64,000 nt of DNA, taken from NCBI GenBank assembly GCA_014843695.1, contig CM026397.1:53007177-53071176 (forward strand), read 5' to 3'. This DNA comes from Archivesica marissinica (taxonomy: Eukaryota; Mollusca; Bivalvia; Venerida; Vesicomyidae). The translations under genes were made by a program, and so were the position numbers. A model generated the notes under the pieces. The model did no database searches, was not told the origin of the DNA, and saw only the letters and a list, made by a program, of their open reading frames with translations. This document shows, piece after piece, positions 10,771 to 22,204 of this stretch (position 1 is its first letter; each line of letters begins with the position of its first letter).

Positions 10771-11770
10771 NNNNNNNNNNNNNNNNNNNNNNNNNNNNNN
10801 NNNNNNNNNNNNNNNNNNNNNNNNNNNNNNNNNNNNNNNNNNNNNNNNNNNNNNNNNNNNNNNNNNNNNNNNNNNNNNNNNNNNNNNNNNNNNNNNNNNN
10901 NNNNNNNNNNNNNNNNNNNNNNNNNNNNNNNNNNNNNNNNNNNNNNNNNNNNNNNNNNNNNNNNNNNNNNNNNNNNNNNNNNNNNNNNNNNNNNNNNNNN
11001 NNNNNNNNNNNNNNNNNNNNNNNNNNNNNNNNNNNNNNNNNNNNNNNNNNNNNNNNNNNNNNNNNNNNNNNNNNNNNNNNNNNNNNNNNNNNNNNNNNNN
11101 NNNNNNNNNNNNNNNNNNNNNNNNNNNNNNNNNNNNNNNNNNNNNNNNNNNNNNNNNNNNNNNNNNNNNNNNNNNNNNNNNNNNNNNNNNNNNNNNNNNN
11201 NNNNNNNNNNNNNNNNNNNNNNNNNNNNNNNNNNNNNNNNNNNNNNNNNNNNNNNNNNNNNNNNNNNNNNNNNNNNNNNNNNNNNNNNNNNNNNNNNNNN
11301 NNNNNNNNNNNNNNNNNNNNNNNNNNNNNNNNNNNNNNNNNNNNNNNNNNNNNNNNNNNNNNNNNNNNNNNNNNNNNNNNNNNNNNNNNNNNNNNNNNNN
11401 NNNNNNNNNNNNNNNNNNNNNNNNNNNNNNNNNNNNNNNNNNNNNNNNNNNNNNNNNNNNNNNNNNNNNNNNNNNNNNNNNNNNNNNNNNNNNNNNNNNN
11501 NNNNNNNNNNNNNNNNNNNNNNNNNNNNNNNNNNNNNNNNNNNNNNNNNNNNNNNNNNNNNNNNNNNNNNNNNNNNNNNNNNNNNNNNNNNNNNNNNNNN
11601 NNNNNNNNNNNNNNNNNNNNNNNNNNNNNNNNNNNNNNNNNNNNNNNNNNNNNNNNNNNNNNNNNNNNNNNNNNNNNNNNNNNNNNNNNNNNNNNNNNNN
11701 NNNNNNNNNNNNNNNNNNNNNNNNNNNNNNNNNNNNNNNNNNNNNNNNNNNNNNNNNNNNNNNNNNNNNN
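10771..11770. other. Assembly gap (1000 N)
   Basis: Exactly 1000 Ns, a conventional placeholder length, so the true distance is unknown. Frames crossing it are meaningless. Confidence 1.
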
Positions 11771-12030
11771 ATACGTATACCCGGTCTTATGGGGTCACAT
11801 CGCCTACTTTTCTCGCTATTCAGTACCAAAATGTCCCGGAACCGTAATTATGTGGTTTTAAAAGGGGTGGTGCATGGTCCGTTGATAAGTGTAGCGTCCA
11901 CAAAGGCCAATATAGTCATACTTTGTGTTACTTAATAGTTATTACACATGTCTACTTACGTATTAATCGTGTACGGATATGCATCGGTGAATGTTAATGC
12001 ATTCCTCAATTACTTGTCAATATTTGCTCG

Positions 12031-12213
12031 GAGTTTGAGCCCCACTGGAGCCGTTACGATTGTGCCCTTAGGCAAGGCATTTAAATTCCATGTTGCCTCT
12101 TCTCTCTCCCTCGTGGCGATGGATTCCATCAGGAATGAGGTTTCGAGAGTGTATAATATAAGTTGAAATAACTTGTTTCGCAATCGAGCTAAAATAAATT
12201 TGTATAAATAAAT
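12031..12213 (+). repeat. SINE-A, 5'-truncated
   Basis: Carries the B-box end (GTTTGAGCCCCACTGGAGCC), the central GTGCCCTTAGGCAAGGCATT block and the tail CTTGTTTCGCAATCG...AATTTGTATAAA. The central block resembles the conserved domain shared by many animal SINEs (GGCAAGGCAYTT). Full copies lie at 36700 and 48028. Confidence 0.8.
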
Positions 12214-12445
12214 GGTGTCGACTTTTCGTTATAATTTAATCTATCTTCATCGCGGAAATGTAGACATGTAGATTTGTCCAAGGCTTAGGGACAGAGAGAT
12301 TTATATCGGCGTGTGTTGACATACGTGTATCGCCTCCATAGCAATATGCAATGTACATGAGTGTGTACATGTGGACTTAATCAAAAATAGTTCAAGACAG
12401 TAGAAATTGGCAAACCTTTACACTAAATATGTCTTTTTCACTTAC

Positions 12446-12552
12446 GGTCTCCTCCACCTTTGCATCCAGGTACACTTCTTGGACATATGGCCATTCACTT
12501 GTCCATTTACAAACTGTTGCATAGCGAAATTGCAAAACCTTTAAAACTTTGC
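12446..12552 (-). CDS. Possible coding exon of an unidentified gene
   Basis: On the minus strand a pyrimidine-rich acceptor (ACTTTTGCAG) is followed by 107 bases open in one frame and a GTAAGTG donor. The frame gives 35 full codons, including FRYATVCKWTSEWPYVQEVY, rich in aromatic residues and reading like a real protein. I do not recognise the family. The next exon would lie toward 11770 or in the N gap. It could be a transposon remnant. Confidence 0.4.
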
Positions 12553-13648
12553 CTGCAAAAGTTAATAAATCTCTAAATCACTTGCAGAACCTTAATGACG
12601 GCTGAATGAAGTGAAAGAATTACACACGCACCGTTAAATTACACCGTTTTACAAGACGGGCGATAACTCTTCACATTTCCGGTTCTTAATGCTTGCTAGA
12701 AATAAATGGTGGCCACGGCGGCTGGCTTGTGTTTATTAACTTGCTCCTAGCTTTGAAAACCGATAGATCAAATTAGATAATACTCGATAAGTTGGAAAAT
12801 ATTTTATTAAGGCTAGATCTATTATCGTTTTATTTAAACATAAAATAGAATAATCATGTAATTGTGGTTATTTATGCGATTTATTTATTAATGGGAATAT
12901 AATAATCAACATTCAAAGCTATATCTGTAACAAATAATTTCGACCCAGAAAATTAATCACAAAATGTAAAAACCGTACATGTAGAATCTAGTTCATCTTA
13001 GTCACTGTTACAACTTGTTATGTACAAGGTTATGTAGATTGTTTGTTAACAATTTCTGTAAACAAAATTCACTTCAATCACTCTGTTCTGAGATAGCTAA
13101 CGTTGCAAAATCGTTTGTTCGATATTCGCCCTCGGTCTTGTAATTATTAATTTTATTAAAAATGTTAAAGGCACTGGTTAGATTTACACGAAAACATTCG
13201 TGTAAATATTATAGTGACCAAGCAAAGAAAGAGTGGAAAAGTTAGTGACCCAATGTGAAACTTAAACCCACAAACAGTAGGCGGACAGCTCTACCAACTG
13301 AGCTAGTCGTGTCGATATTCTACGCTCGCCAAAATACACTACCAATTACAATAACAATCGGAACCTAAAATAATGTAAATAAAAATATCATCACACACAT
13401 TATATAGATCTACTGTGTGCAATGATTGTGTGATAGCCAAGTTATAACAGTGTTATAGATAGACTACTCGGCCACATTGGGTATAGATATCCTGCAAAAG
13501 TTCAATGTGCTCCAGTCAATGTTCATTGCACTACCAACTGAGCTATTACTAATTTACTAACCATCTTAGAAATGTTGCTTTTACTTTACATTCATAAATT
13601 TTGACATCGTATAAAGAGCTTCTTTAATCCTTTCCCACAGTATCCAAC
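12553..13648. other. Intergenic, AT-rich; tRNA-like fragments
   Basis: No gene seen. Minus-strand tRNA-like fragments (GAGCTCAGTTGGTAGAGC type; reads CTACCAACTGAGCTA on +) occur near 13243-13315 and 13530-13548, which are probably SINE remains. Confidence 0.45.
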
Positions 13649-14077
13649 AGACCTATGAATTCCTGTGTACTTCCTGCTTCAGTCATCATTAGACCTATGA
13701 ATTCCTGTGTATCGCCTGCTTCAGTCATCATTAGACCTATGAATTCCTGTGTATCGCCTGCTTCAGTCTTCATTAGACCTATGAATTCCTGTGTATCGCC
13801 TGCTTCAGTCTTCATTAGACCTATGAATTCCTGTGTATCGCCTGCTTCAGTCTTCATTAGACCTATGAATTCCTGTGTACTTCCTGCTTCAGTCTTCATT
13901 AGACCTATGAATTCCTGTGTATTTCCTGCTTCAGTCTTTCATTAAACCTATGAATTCCTGTGTATCGCCTGCTTCAGTCTAATGATTCATTAGACCTATG
14001 AATTCCTGTGTACTTCCTGCTTCAGTCTTCATTAGACCTATGAATTATTGTGTATCGCCTGCTTCAGTCTTCATTAG
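13649..14077. repeat. Minisatellite, 42-bp unit
   Basis: About ten copies of a unit containing AGACCTATGAATTCCTGTGT. Two units have small indels. The period is divisible by three, so both strands stay open, but that is not a gene. It lies about 0.3 kb upstream of the ITPA coding start. Confidence 0.95.
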
Positions 14078-14395
14078 GCTCATGTTTGTTTGTATATTGT
14101 GGATTTGAATAATCCATCTCATTCACATATTCTTCGATATCAGCAAGGCTGTGATAAATGATGATATGCGAGAAAGTTGTCAGTCGCTTGAGGAAGGTAT
14201 CTTTGCATACCCGGTACAAGCTGTGAAAATAACAGTCTAATAACAGACACAATTCTAATGAAATTCCATGACATATTTCCATAGTTTTCTGTTACAAATA
14301 AGAAAAACACATTATTGAAGTGCTAAGTCATAGCATTTATTTTACCAGCATGCAAAGAGTTAAATAGCAGATTTATGTTTAATTTACAGAGATTT

Positions 14396-17300
14396 ATGAT
14401 GTCAGCTGCCAAGAATACAAAACCCATCGTCATTGTCACAGGAAACAAGAATAAGTTGAAGGAATTCAAACAGATCCTAGGAGATAATTTCCCTCTTGAG
14501 GTAATCAAGCTATTCAATGTTAGGTCACAGGTAACTCACCATTTTACTTTCTACCAATGTCACTGTGGCCATGCCTGCATAAACAAACGTGCATGAACGA
14601 TGTTCTCTTGTTACTAGAGCAGGGTGCTGTAAATCTGCACTTTTGCAGGGTTCATTCTAGGTCAGAATTTTTGGGAGAAGTGAGAAAGTGTGTGATCGCT
14701 TCCTTAAATGGTGTTCTTTAATATACTTCTGCAAAATAGGGTTATAATGCACAGTACAACCATTAAATACAACATTTTAATAGAAAGCATGCTTTATAAT
14801 GGGCCAGTGTATCTTACTAGACAAAATTTTGTTTGAAAATCGTAAAACCCCAAAAATAATTTTTTTAAATTTTATTTTATTAGGGAGAAGTGGGGCCCCC
14901 AGAGGGCGAAGTCAGGGTCCCTCTAGGGTGACAATTTCGCCCACATCGCCCTCTAGAATGATCCCTGTTAAATTGCTATTTCAACATTCAAGTAAAACTG
15001 CTGGGTTTTTCTTAACTTCTCACACATCTTCATTTTACCTACCAGATAACGAAACTATCTATGTATGTTCCTTTAATGTCAAACCCCTCGCGGGGACTTA
15101 GACATGTTTTCCTGGGCAGGCTTAGCCAACCTAAGCAATTAACCAGTACTAAAGCAATGTGTGTGAGGTGCCTTGCTCAATGACACTACATACGTGGCCT
15201 GACCGAGTATCGAACCCGGGACCGTTCGATTCCAAATCCGACGCTCTACCACTGGACGCCACACATGCTTTACACACATGTACAAAATTATTTCAAACAA
15301 ACTAAACGTTTTGCAGTTAACTAAATGATATGTAGTTAAATTATCTAATAGCTGTCTTTTCCAGGAGCAATGGAACGTACATACTATGATATATTTTAGT
15401 TAGGATGAGGGCGTGGAGATGCGAGCAACTACTACAAATGTTTTGTTAAAACATAGATTTTTTGTCTTTCCTATTTTTCTTTACATTTTTTACATAGCTA
15501 TCAATAAATCATTTGTCCAATAACTATGTACGCTACTTCTAAAGAATCATAGAAAAAGTCTGCTCATTCTGTTACATCTTCTTGATATAAGGGGAGGGTC
15601 GTCACTAATGTTGGTAAGACTTGTGACCCAACCCATTTGCTTCTAAATTATAACAGTTTCACTCTTATATAATATTCGTTACATTTCATTTGTTGAACAA
15701 TTATTGTGCAGTCTGTATATATGTATGTTATTTGAAAGCAATAAAATATGTTTAAACTAAATCTTCATTTTGCTCATAAATATAGGACGACCTGCATAAT
15801 TAGTGTTGAATTAGCCAATAAAATTATACAGCCAGCCAATGAAATTATAGAAAGTGGGTACTTAGCACAGGTGGGTACTTAGCCAATGTTAAATGTATAA
15901 TAAAACAAAAGTTTGTGATTCTAGGCTGCTAAATACAGGTGACCACTAACACAGGTTTGACTGTATAATATAGGTGACCACTAACTAAGGTTTGACTGCA
16001 ATATGTATGTTTATTCAGGGTTCATTCTAGGTCAGAATTGTTGGGAGAAGTGAGTGATCGCTTCCTTATATAGTGTTTTTTAATATACTTCTGCAAAATA
16101 GTGTTAAAATGCACAGTACAACCATTAAATACAACATTTTGACATTTTGAATAGGAGTGCTTTATAATGGGCCAGTGTATCTTACTAGACACAATTTTGT
16201 TTGAAATTTGTTTTAGGAAGAAGTGGGGCCCCCAGAGGGCGAAGTCAAGGTCCCTAGGGCGACAATTTCGCCCATATCACCCTCTAGAATGATCCCTGTT
16301 TATTTATGAACTTCAGTATGTGTAGCACAATGTTTACTGGTACATGTATATGTTATGTTTGCAGGTAACTAGCCAGGATATAGATCTACCTGAGTACCAA
16401 GGGGAACCAGAGGAAGTTGCTCTGGCTAAATGTAAACTTGCGGCCGAGCACATCAAGGGACCATGTCTCGTCGAGGACACCAGTTTGTGTTTCAATGCTC
16501 TTGGAGGGTTGCCGGGCCCATACATCAAGTGGTTCCTGGCTAAACTTGGTCCACCAGGTATTCCGGTTAATTTATTGCCTCATATTAAAATTGAAACCTT
16601 AAAGTCGTATTCGTAAGAATGTAATTTTACGATTTTACTGAATTGTTTTAAAGTCGTATTGCTGTTCGGAGCATGGTATGCGAGTGTCCCGTTTTAATGC
16701 CAGAAACTTTAACCAAACATTATACGCACATTAATTTCTACTGTGCCTCTTAAACCAAGGTTCCATGTACCGTCTGCTGTATAAACCAAGGTTCCATGTA
16801 CCATCTGCTGTATTAACTAAGGTTCCATGTACCGTCTGCTTTATAAACCAAGGTTCCATGTACCGTCTGCTGTATAAACCAAGGTTCCATGTACCATCTG
16901 CTTTGTAAACCAAGGTTCCATGTAACGACTGTGCTGTATAAACCAAGGTTCCATGTAGCGACTGTGCTGTATAAACCAATGTTCCATGTAGCGACTGTGC
17001 TGTATAAACCAAGGTTCCATGTAGCAACTGTGCTTTATAAACCAAGGTTCCATGTAGCGACTGTGCTGTATAAACCAAGGTTCCATGTAGCGACTGTGCT
17101 GTATAAACCAAGGTTCCATGTAGCGACTGTGCTTTATAAACCAAGGTTCCATGTAGCGACTGTGCTTTATAAACCAAGGTTCCATGTAGCAACTGTGCTT
17201 TATAAACCAAGGTTCCATGTAGCGACTGTGCTGTATAAACCAAGGTTCCATGTAGTGACTGTGCTTTATAAACCAAGGTTCCATGTAGCAACTGTGCTTT

Positions 17301-18356
17301 ATAAACCAAGGTTCCATGTAGCTACTGTGCTTTATAAACCAAGGTTCCATGTAGCGACTACTTTATAAACCAAGGTACCATGTAGCGACTGTGCTTTATA
17401 AACCAAGGTTACATGTAGCGACTGCTTTATAAACCAAGGTTCCGTGTAGCGACTGCTTTATAAACCAAGGTTACATGTACGACTGTGCTGTATAAATCAA
17501 GGTTCCGTGTAGCGACTGCTGTATAAACCAAGGTTCCGTGTACTGACTGTGCTTTATAAACCAAGGTTCCGTGTACCAACTGTGCTTTATAAACCAAAGT
17601 TCCGTGTAGCGACTGCTTTATAAACCAAGGTTCCGTGTAGCGACTGCTTTATAAACCAAGGTTCCGTGTAGTTACTGCTTTATAAACCAAGGTTCCGTGT
17701 AGCAACTGCTTTATAAAGCAAGGTTCCGTGTAGCAACTGCTTTATAAAGCAAGGTTCCGTGTAGCGACTCACCTTGCTTTATAAACCAAGGTCCCTTGTA
17801 CCGACTGCTTTATAACCCGGATTCCCATTTGCTGACTGTACTTTACACAGAGATTAAACAACTAGAGGACATAATCCACAAGACTATGGTATCACACTTA
17901 TGCCACTCTATGCCCATCCCTGCTCTCTCGGGGGGTAGCTATACATAACCAGAGTGGAGGGCTGTAAAAACCCAATATAAATCAGCAAAGTATCGTGTAT
18001 ATTAAGTTCATATTTCTGTTATTGTAAATAAGGTGTTTGGTCGTTTGTTCATTATAGGCTTGCACAAGCTGTTGGCAGGATTTGAAGATAAGACGGCAGA
18101 CGCTGTATGTATATTTGCTTACTCATCAGCGGAACCAGATGCTGAAATACAGCTATTTGTAGGCCGGACACCAGGGACTATCGTTGAACCCCGAGGTCCA
18201 ACCGACTTTGGGTGGGACCCTTGTTTCCAGCCCAAAGGATTTACTCAGACATACGCTGAAATGCCGAAAGAAGAGAAAAACCAAATCTCACACAGGGGAA
18301 AGGCAATGGATCTTTTCAAGAAGTACTTTGACAGTAAACAGAAGGGGGGTAGTTGA
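14396..18356 (+). CDS. ITPA: Inosine triphosphate pyrophosphatase (three coding exons)
   Basis: Exons 14396-14500, 16365-16557 and 18058-18356 join in frame with GT-AG borders to 198 codons (human ITPA is 194 residues). The enzyme hydrolyses ITP, dITP and XTP to monophosphates plus pyrophosphate in the cytosol, keeping deaminated purines out of nucleic acids. Motifs: [11 protein letters not shown] near the N-terminus (nucleotide loop), [29 protein letters not shown] (acidic catalytic region), FGWDPCFQP, and SHRGKAM near the C-terminus. Two adjacent ATGs (14396, 14399) are possible starts. A TTTACAG acceptor just upstream suggests a 5' non-coding exon. Intron 1 holds two hAT-like MITEs and a SINE, and intron 2 a 1-kb minisatellite. 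The gene looks intact. Confidence 0.95.
14646..14967. mobile_element. MITE with CAGGG termini (hAT-like), copy 1
   Basis: Ends CAGGGTTCATTCTAGG and CTCTAGAATGATCCCTG are inverted repeats. Copies at 16016 and 22456 share the whole interior. The CAGGG terminus suggests hAT, but no clear 8-bp duplication is seen. It lies in ITPA intron 1. Confidence 0.7.
15085..15264 (-). repeat. SINE-C in ITPA intron 1
   Basis: On the minus strand: tRNA-like head (CCAGTGGTAGAGCGTCGG, B-box GGGTTCGATACTC), a TTGAGCAAGGCACCTCA block resembling the conserved SINE domain, then AGTACTGGTTAA and a tail. Related copies lie at 33080 and 45330. Confidence 0.75.
15786..15990. repeat. Degenerate pogo-type MITE ends
   Basis: Two successive right-end-like segments, GGTGACCACTAACACAGGTT and GGTGACCACTAACTAAGGTT, each running into TTGACTG, match the ends of the MITE-P family at 60559-61024. 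The left part is decayed. Confidence 0.5.
16016..16298. mobile_element. MITE with CAGGG termini (hAT-like), copy 2
   Basis: Same family as 14646-14967, with ends CAGGGTTCATTCTAGG and CTCTAGAATGATCCCTG. It lies about 60 bases upstream of ITPA exon 2. Flanks share TTTATT, which may be part of a target duplication. Confidence 0.7.
16753..17815. repeat. Minisatellite, 29-33-bp unit, in ITPA intron 2
   Basis: Roughly 34 copies of a unit containing TATAAACCAAGGTTCCATGT. Units are 33 bp in the middle and 29-30 bp toward the ends, where CCATG becomes CCGTG. The gradual change shows local spread of variants. Open frames inside are repeat artefacts. Confidence 0.95.
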
Positions 18357-19110
18357 TAATGCACATTACGTGATAACATTGCACATTCCTGCCCAAGGTT
18401 ATGCAGCTGTCCTTTATTTTCTGTTTCTGAGCATAATGCAGCGGCTGATCAGGATCTGTGATGTTTGTTATTCAGCCAAGTGTTTTAGCTCAACTATCCG
18501 AATAGCAAACAACATACCGTAGATCAGATAGCACATTCTTTTCCGTCTGATCTGGCTCTATGCGGTTTGCAAAAGCAACGTTATTTGTGATGAGCATTTT
18601 AAAGGGTAGTTGATTATAATGTATTGTGTTCTTCACTTCATGATTTTAATGTATATGTCATCACTGATGGTCACAGGTTCGAGCCCCGCTCAGGCCGTGT
18701 CTCATTTATATGAAAAAGTTGGCAGTTTCTTAGAGGTTGGTGCACCCAAGTACTGGTTAACCGCTGGAGCCTGCCCAGGAAAGGTGTTGTTAGGTAAACT
18801 GCCCGCCGGCGATATAGCCCAAAATGGTACTGATGCAGGCGTAAAACCCGAAATATAACATAAATTTAATGTATATGTATAATCTTCATGTATATTGATA
18901 AAACTTACTTGATATCGATACAATGTCACAAATGTCAGTAATAACAATATTTTGATATAAAATTAAGATAGGGATGTATTTGGCGTATTCTTATTTATTG
19001 ATGATAGATTTGTAAGGTACCAGAAATAAACAGTGAATATATACTTGTAGTAATGCAAGCATATCACAGGTGATGCATGGATATATTCCACGCAAGTCGA
19101 ACATTTTGCT
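18357..19110. other. ITPA 3' flank with SINE fragment
   Basis: After the ITPA stop no further gene is seen. A SINE-C-like piece at about 18672-18860 carries GGTTCGAGCCCCGCTCAGG and AGTACTGGTTAACCGCTGG. The ITPA polyadenylation signal is not obvious. Confidence 0.5.
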
Positions 19111-19310
19111 TCAATACAATTACCTCCCTTAGTTAGATACCAATTGGAAGTATAATTACCTCCCTTAATTTGAAAAATACCATTTGTAAGCACAATTACC
19201 TCCCTTAGTTTCAATACAATTACCTCCCTTAGTTAGATACCAATTGGAAGTATAATTACCTCCCTTAATTTGAAAAATATCATTTGTAAGCACAATTACC
19301 TCCCTTCGTT
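19111..19310. repeat. Two-copy tandem repeat, 100-bp unit
   Basis: Both copies start TCAATACAATTACCTCCCTT and differ at one or two bases. The AATTACCTCCCTT word recurs several times within each unit. Confidence 0.85.
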
Positions 19311-19330
19311 TCATTGATGATAATTGCAAA

Positions 19331-19368
19331 AATGGTGTATGTGTGCATGCGTGCGTGTGTGTGTGTGG
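19331..19368. repeat. (TG)n-rich microsatellite
   Basis: Mixed TGTGTGCATGCG and GTGTGTGTGTG run. Confidence 0.8.
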
Positions 19369-19462
19369 GGGGGATACTGTAAATATTGTGTTTCTACACT
19401 TAAACATTTATTATCCACGAAATTGTGCTACTTAAGTTAGAGATGATCCTTGATATATCCTA

Positions 19463-19748
19463 CAGACGGATCTGTAGCCCAGTGGTAACATGCTGGACTG
19501 GTAATCCAGGGATCGCAGGTTCGATCCCCCATCTGACCCTAATACAATTAACAGTCTTTCAGATGGGACTTTAAACCGAGGTCTCGTGTCGGTGCTTTAC
19601 ACCGTGCACGTAAAAGAACCAGAGGAAACTCTGGAATGGGTTTCTCTCTGTATCATTGTATTATCATCCAAAAATCTAAAATGACTAATCTCTTCAGGAG
19701 GCGTCGTTCATATGGGCAACCGGTAGCGACGATAAATAAACGTAAAAT
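19463..19748 (+). repeat. SINE-B, full copy 1
   Basis: tRNA-like head with A-box CTGTAGCCCAGTGGTAACAT, an arm CTGGACTGGTAATCCAG that places GGT (Thr) in the anticodon position, and B-box GGTTCGATCCCC. The body has AACCGAGGTCTCGTGTCGG, and the tail GCAACCGGTAGCGACGATAA ends in AAATAAACG. Other copies are at 27323, 52435, 55515 and, inverted, 51711. Confidence 0.85.
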
Positions 19749-19829
19749 ACACAATGATATATCCTAAATGTTTACCATCTTATATATACATCATTGAAAC
19801 ATTGAAAAACTTAATAGTTATAAGATATT

Positions 19830-22041
19830 AGTCAGCATGTTGTCTATTCAGACTGTTGTTGATCATTCTCTGGTCAGTAGTTTACTAGTCAGCATGTTGT
19901 CTATTCCAACTGTTGTTGATCATTCTCTGGTCAGTAGTTTACTAGTCAGCATGTTGTCTATTCAGACTGTTGTTGATCATTCTCTGGTCAGTAGTTTACT
20001 AGTCAGCATGTTGTCTATTCCAACTGTTGATCACTCTCTGGTCAGTAGTTTACTAGTCAGCATGTTGTCTATTCCAACTGTTGTTGATCATTCTCTGGTC
20101 AGTAGTTTACTAGTCAGCATGTTGTCTATTCCAACTGTTGTTGATCATTCTCTGGTCAGTAGTTTACTAGTCAGCATGTTGTCTATTCAGACTGTTGTTG
20201 ATCATTCTCTGGTCAGTAGTTTACTAGTCAGCATGTTGTCTATTCCAACTGTTGTTGATCACTCTCTGGTCAGTAGTTTACTAGTCAGCATGTTGTCTAT
20301 TCCAACGGTTGTTGATCATTCTCTGGTCAGTAGTTTACTAGTCGGCATGTTGTCTATTCCAACTGTTGATCATTCTCTGGTCAGTAGTTTACTAGTCGGC
20401 ATGTTGTCTATTCAGACTGTTGTTGATCATTCTCTGGTCAGTAGTTTACTAGTCAGCATGTTGTCTATTCCAACTGTTGTTGATCATTCTCTGGTCAGTA
20501 GTTTACTAGTCAGCATGTTGTCTATTCAGACTGTTGTTGATCATTCTCTGGTCAGTAGTTTACTACGGTAGTCAGCATGTTGTCTATTCCAACTGTTGTT
20601 GATCACTCTCTGGTCAGTAGTTTACTAGTCAGCATGTTGTCTATTCCAACGGTTGTTGATCATTCTCTGGTCAGTAGTTTACTAGTCGGCATGTTGTCTA
20701 TTCCAACTGTTGATCATTCTCTGGTCAGTAGTTTACTAGTCAGCATGTTGTCTATTCCAACTGTTGTTGATCATTCTCTGGTCAGTAGTTTACTAGTCAG
20801 CATGTTGTCTATTCAGACCGTTGTTGATCGCTCTCTGGCCAGTAGTTTACTAGTCAGCATGTTGTCTATTCAGACTGTTGTTGATCACTCTCTGGTCAGT
20901 AGTTTACTAGTCAGCATGTTGTCTATTCCAACTGTTGTTGATCATTCTCTGGTCAGTAGTTTACTAGTCAGCATGTTGTCTATTCCAACTGTTGTTGATC
21001 ATTCTCTGGTCAGTAGTTTACTAGTCAGCATGTTGTCTATTCAGACTGTTGTTGATCATTCTCTGGTCAGTAGTTTACTAGTCAGCATGTTGTCTATTCC
21101 AACTGTTGATCACTCTCTGGTCAGTAGTTTACTAGTCAGCATGTTGTCTATTCCAACTGTTGTTGATCATTCTCTGGTCAGTAGTTTACTAGTCAGCATG
21201 TTGTCTATTCAGACTGTTGTTGATCATTCTCTGGTCAGTAGTTTACTAGTCAGCATGTTGTCTATTCCAACTGTTGTTGATCATTCTCTGGTCAGTAGTT
21301 TACTAGTCAGCATGTTGTCTATTCAGACTGTTGTTGATCATTCTCTGGTCAGTAGTTTACTAGTCAGCATGTTGTCTATTCAGACTGTTGTTGATCATTC
21401 TCTGGTCAGTAGTTTACTAGTCAGCATGTTGTCTATTCCAACTGTTGTTGATCATTCTCTGGTCAGTAGTTTACTAGTCAGCATGTTGTCTATTCAGACT
21501 GTTGTTGATCATTCTCTGGTCAGTAGTTTACTAGTCAGCATGTTGTCTATTCCAACTGTTGTTGATCATTCTCTGGTCAGTAGTTTACTAGTCAGCATGT
21601 TGTCTATTCCAACTGTTGTTGATCATTCTCTGGTCAGTAGTTTACTAGTCAGCATGTTGTCTATTCCAACTGTTGTTGATCATTCTCTGGTCAGTAGTTT
21701 ACTAGTCAGCATGTTGTCTATTCCAACTGTTGTTGATCATTCTCTGGTCAGTAGTTTACTAGTCAGCATGTTGTCTATTCAACTGTTGTTGATCATTCTC
21801 TGGTCAGTAGTTTACTAGTCAGCATGTTGTCTATTCCAACTGTTGTTGATCATTCTCTGGTCAGTAGTTTACTAGTCAGCATGTTGTCTATTCCAACTGT
21901 TGTTGATCGCTCTCTGGTCAGTAGTTTACTAGTCGGCATGTTGTCTATTCCAACTGTTGATCACTCTCTGGTCAGTAGTTTACTAGTCAGCATGTTGTCT
22001 ATTCCAACTGTTGTTGATCATTCTCTGGTCAGTAGTTTACT
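19830..22041. repeat. Minisatellite, 57-bp unit (54-bp variant), about 39 copies
   Basis: Unit contains GTCAGCATGTTGTCTATTCC, then a GTTGTTGATCATTCTCTGG block. Variants (CAGACT versus CCAACT; loss of one GTT) recur in mixed order, indicating exchange between units. At 57/54 bp it stays open as 19/18 codons, broken only at 20571 and 21818 by indels. No gene is called. It lies between ITPA and the annexin 3' end. Confidence 0.95.
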
Positions 22042-22204
22042 GTTGTCTGTTGTCTCTCCTAATCTTTCAGATTTGTATAATAACTTCTTTAGAGGTGTAT
22101 GTTTGTAATAAAGCTAATAATCTAATGCACTGATGGTTTTACGGAAGTGAGTTGAGTGGTTGTTGGTAGTCCCCTACATGTATTGCGGTACCCTGCGTGT
22201 ATCT

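Noticed and set aside
10678..11935. Frames of over 370 codons crossing 10771-11770
   Set aside because: They consist almost entirely of Ns.
16731..17368. Periodic frames on both strands in ITPA intron 2
   Set aside because: 33-bp array inside an intron of a well-supported gene.
19837..22108. Long leucine/serine-rich frames that look like membrane segments
   Set aside because: 57-bp minisatellite translated; broken only by unit indels, no start context or domain.
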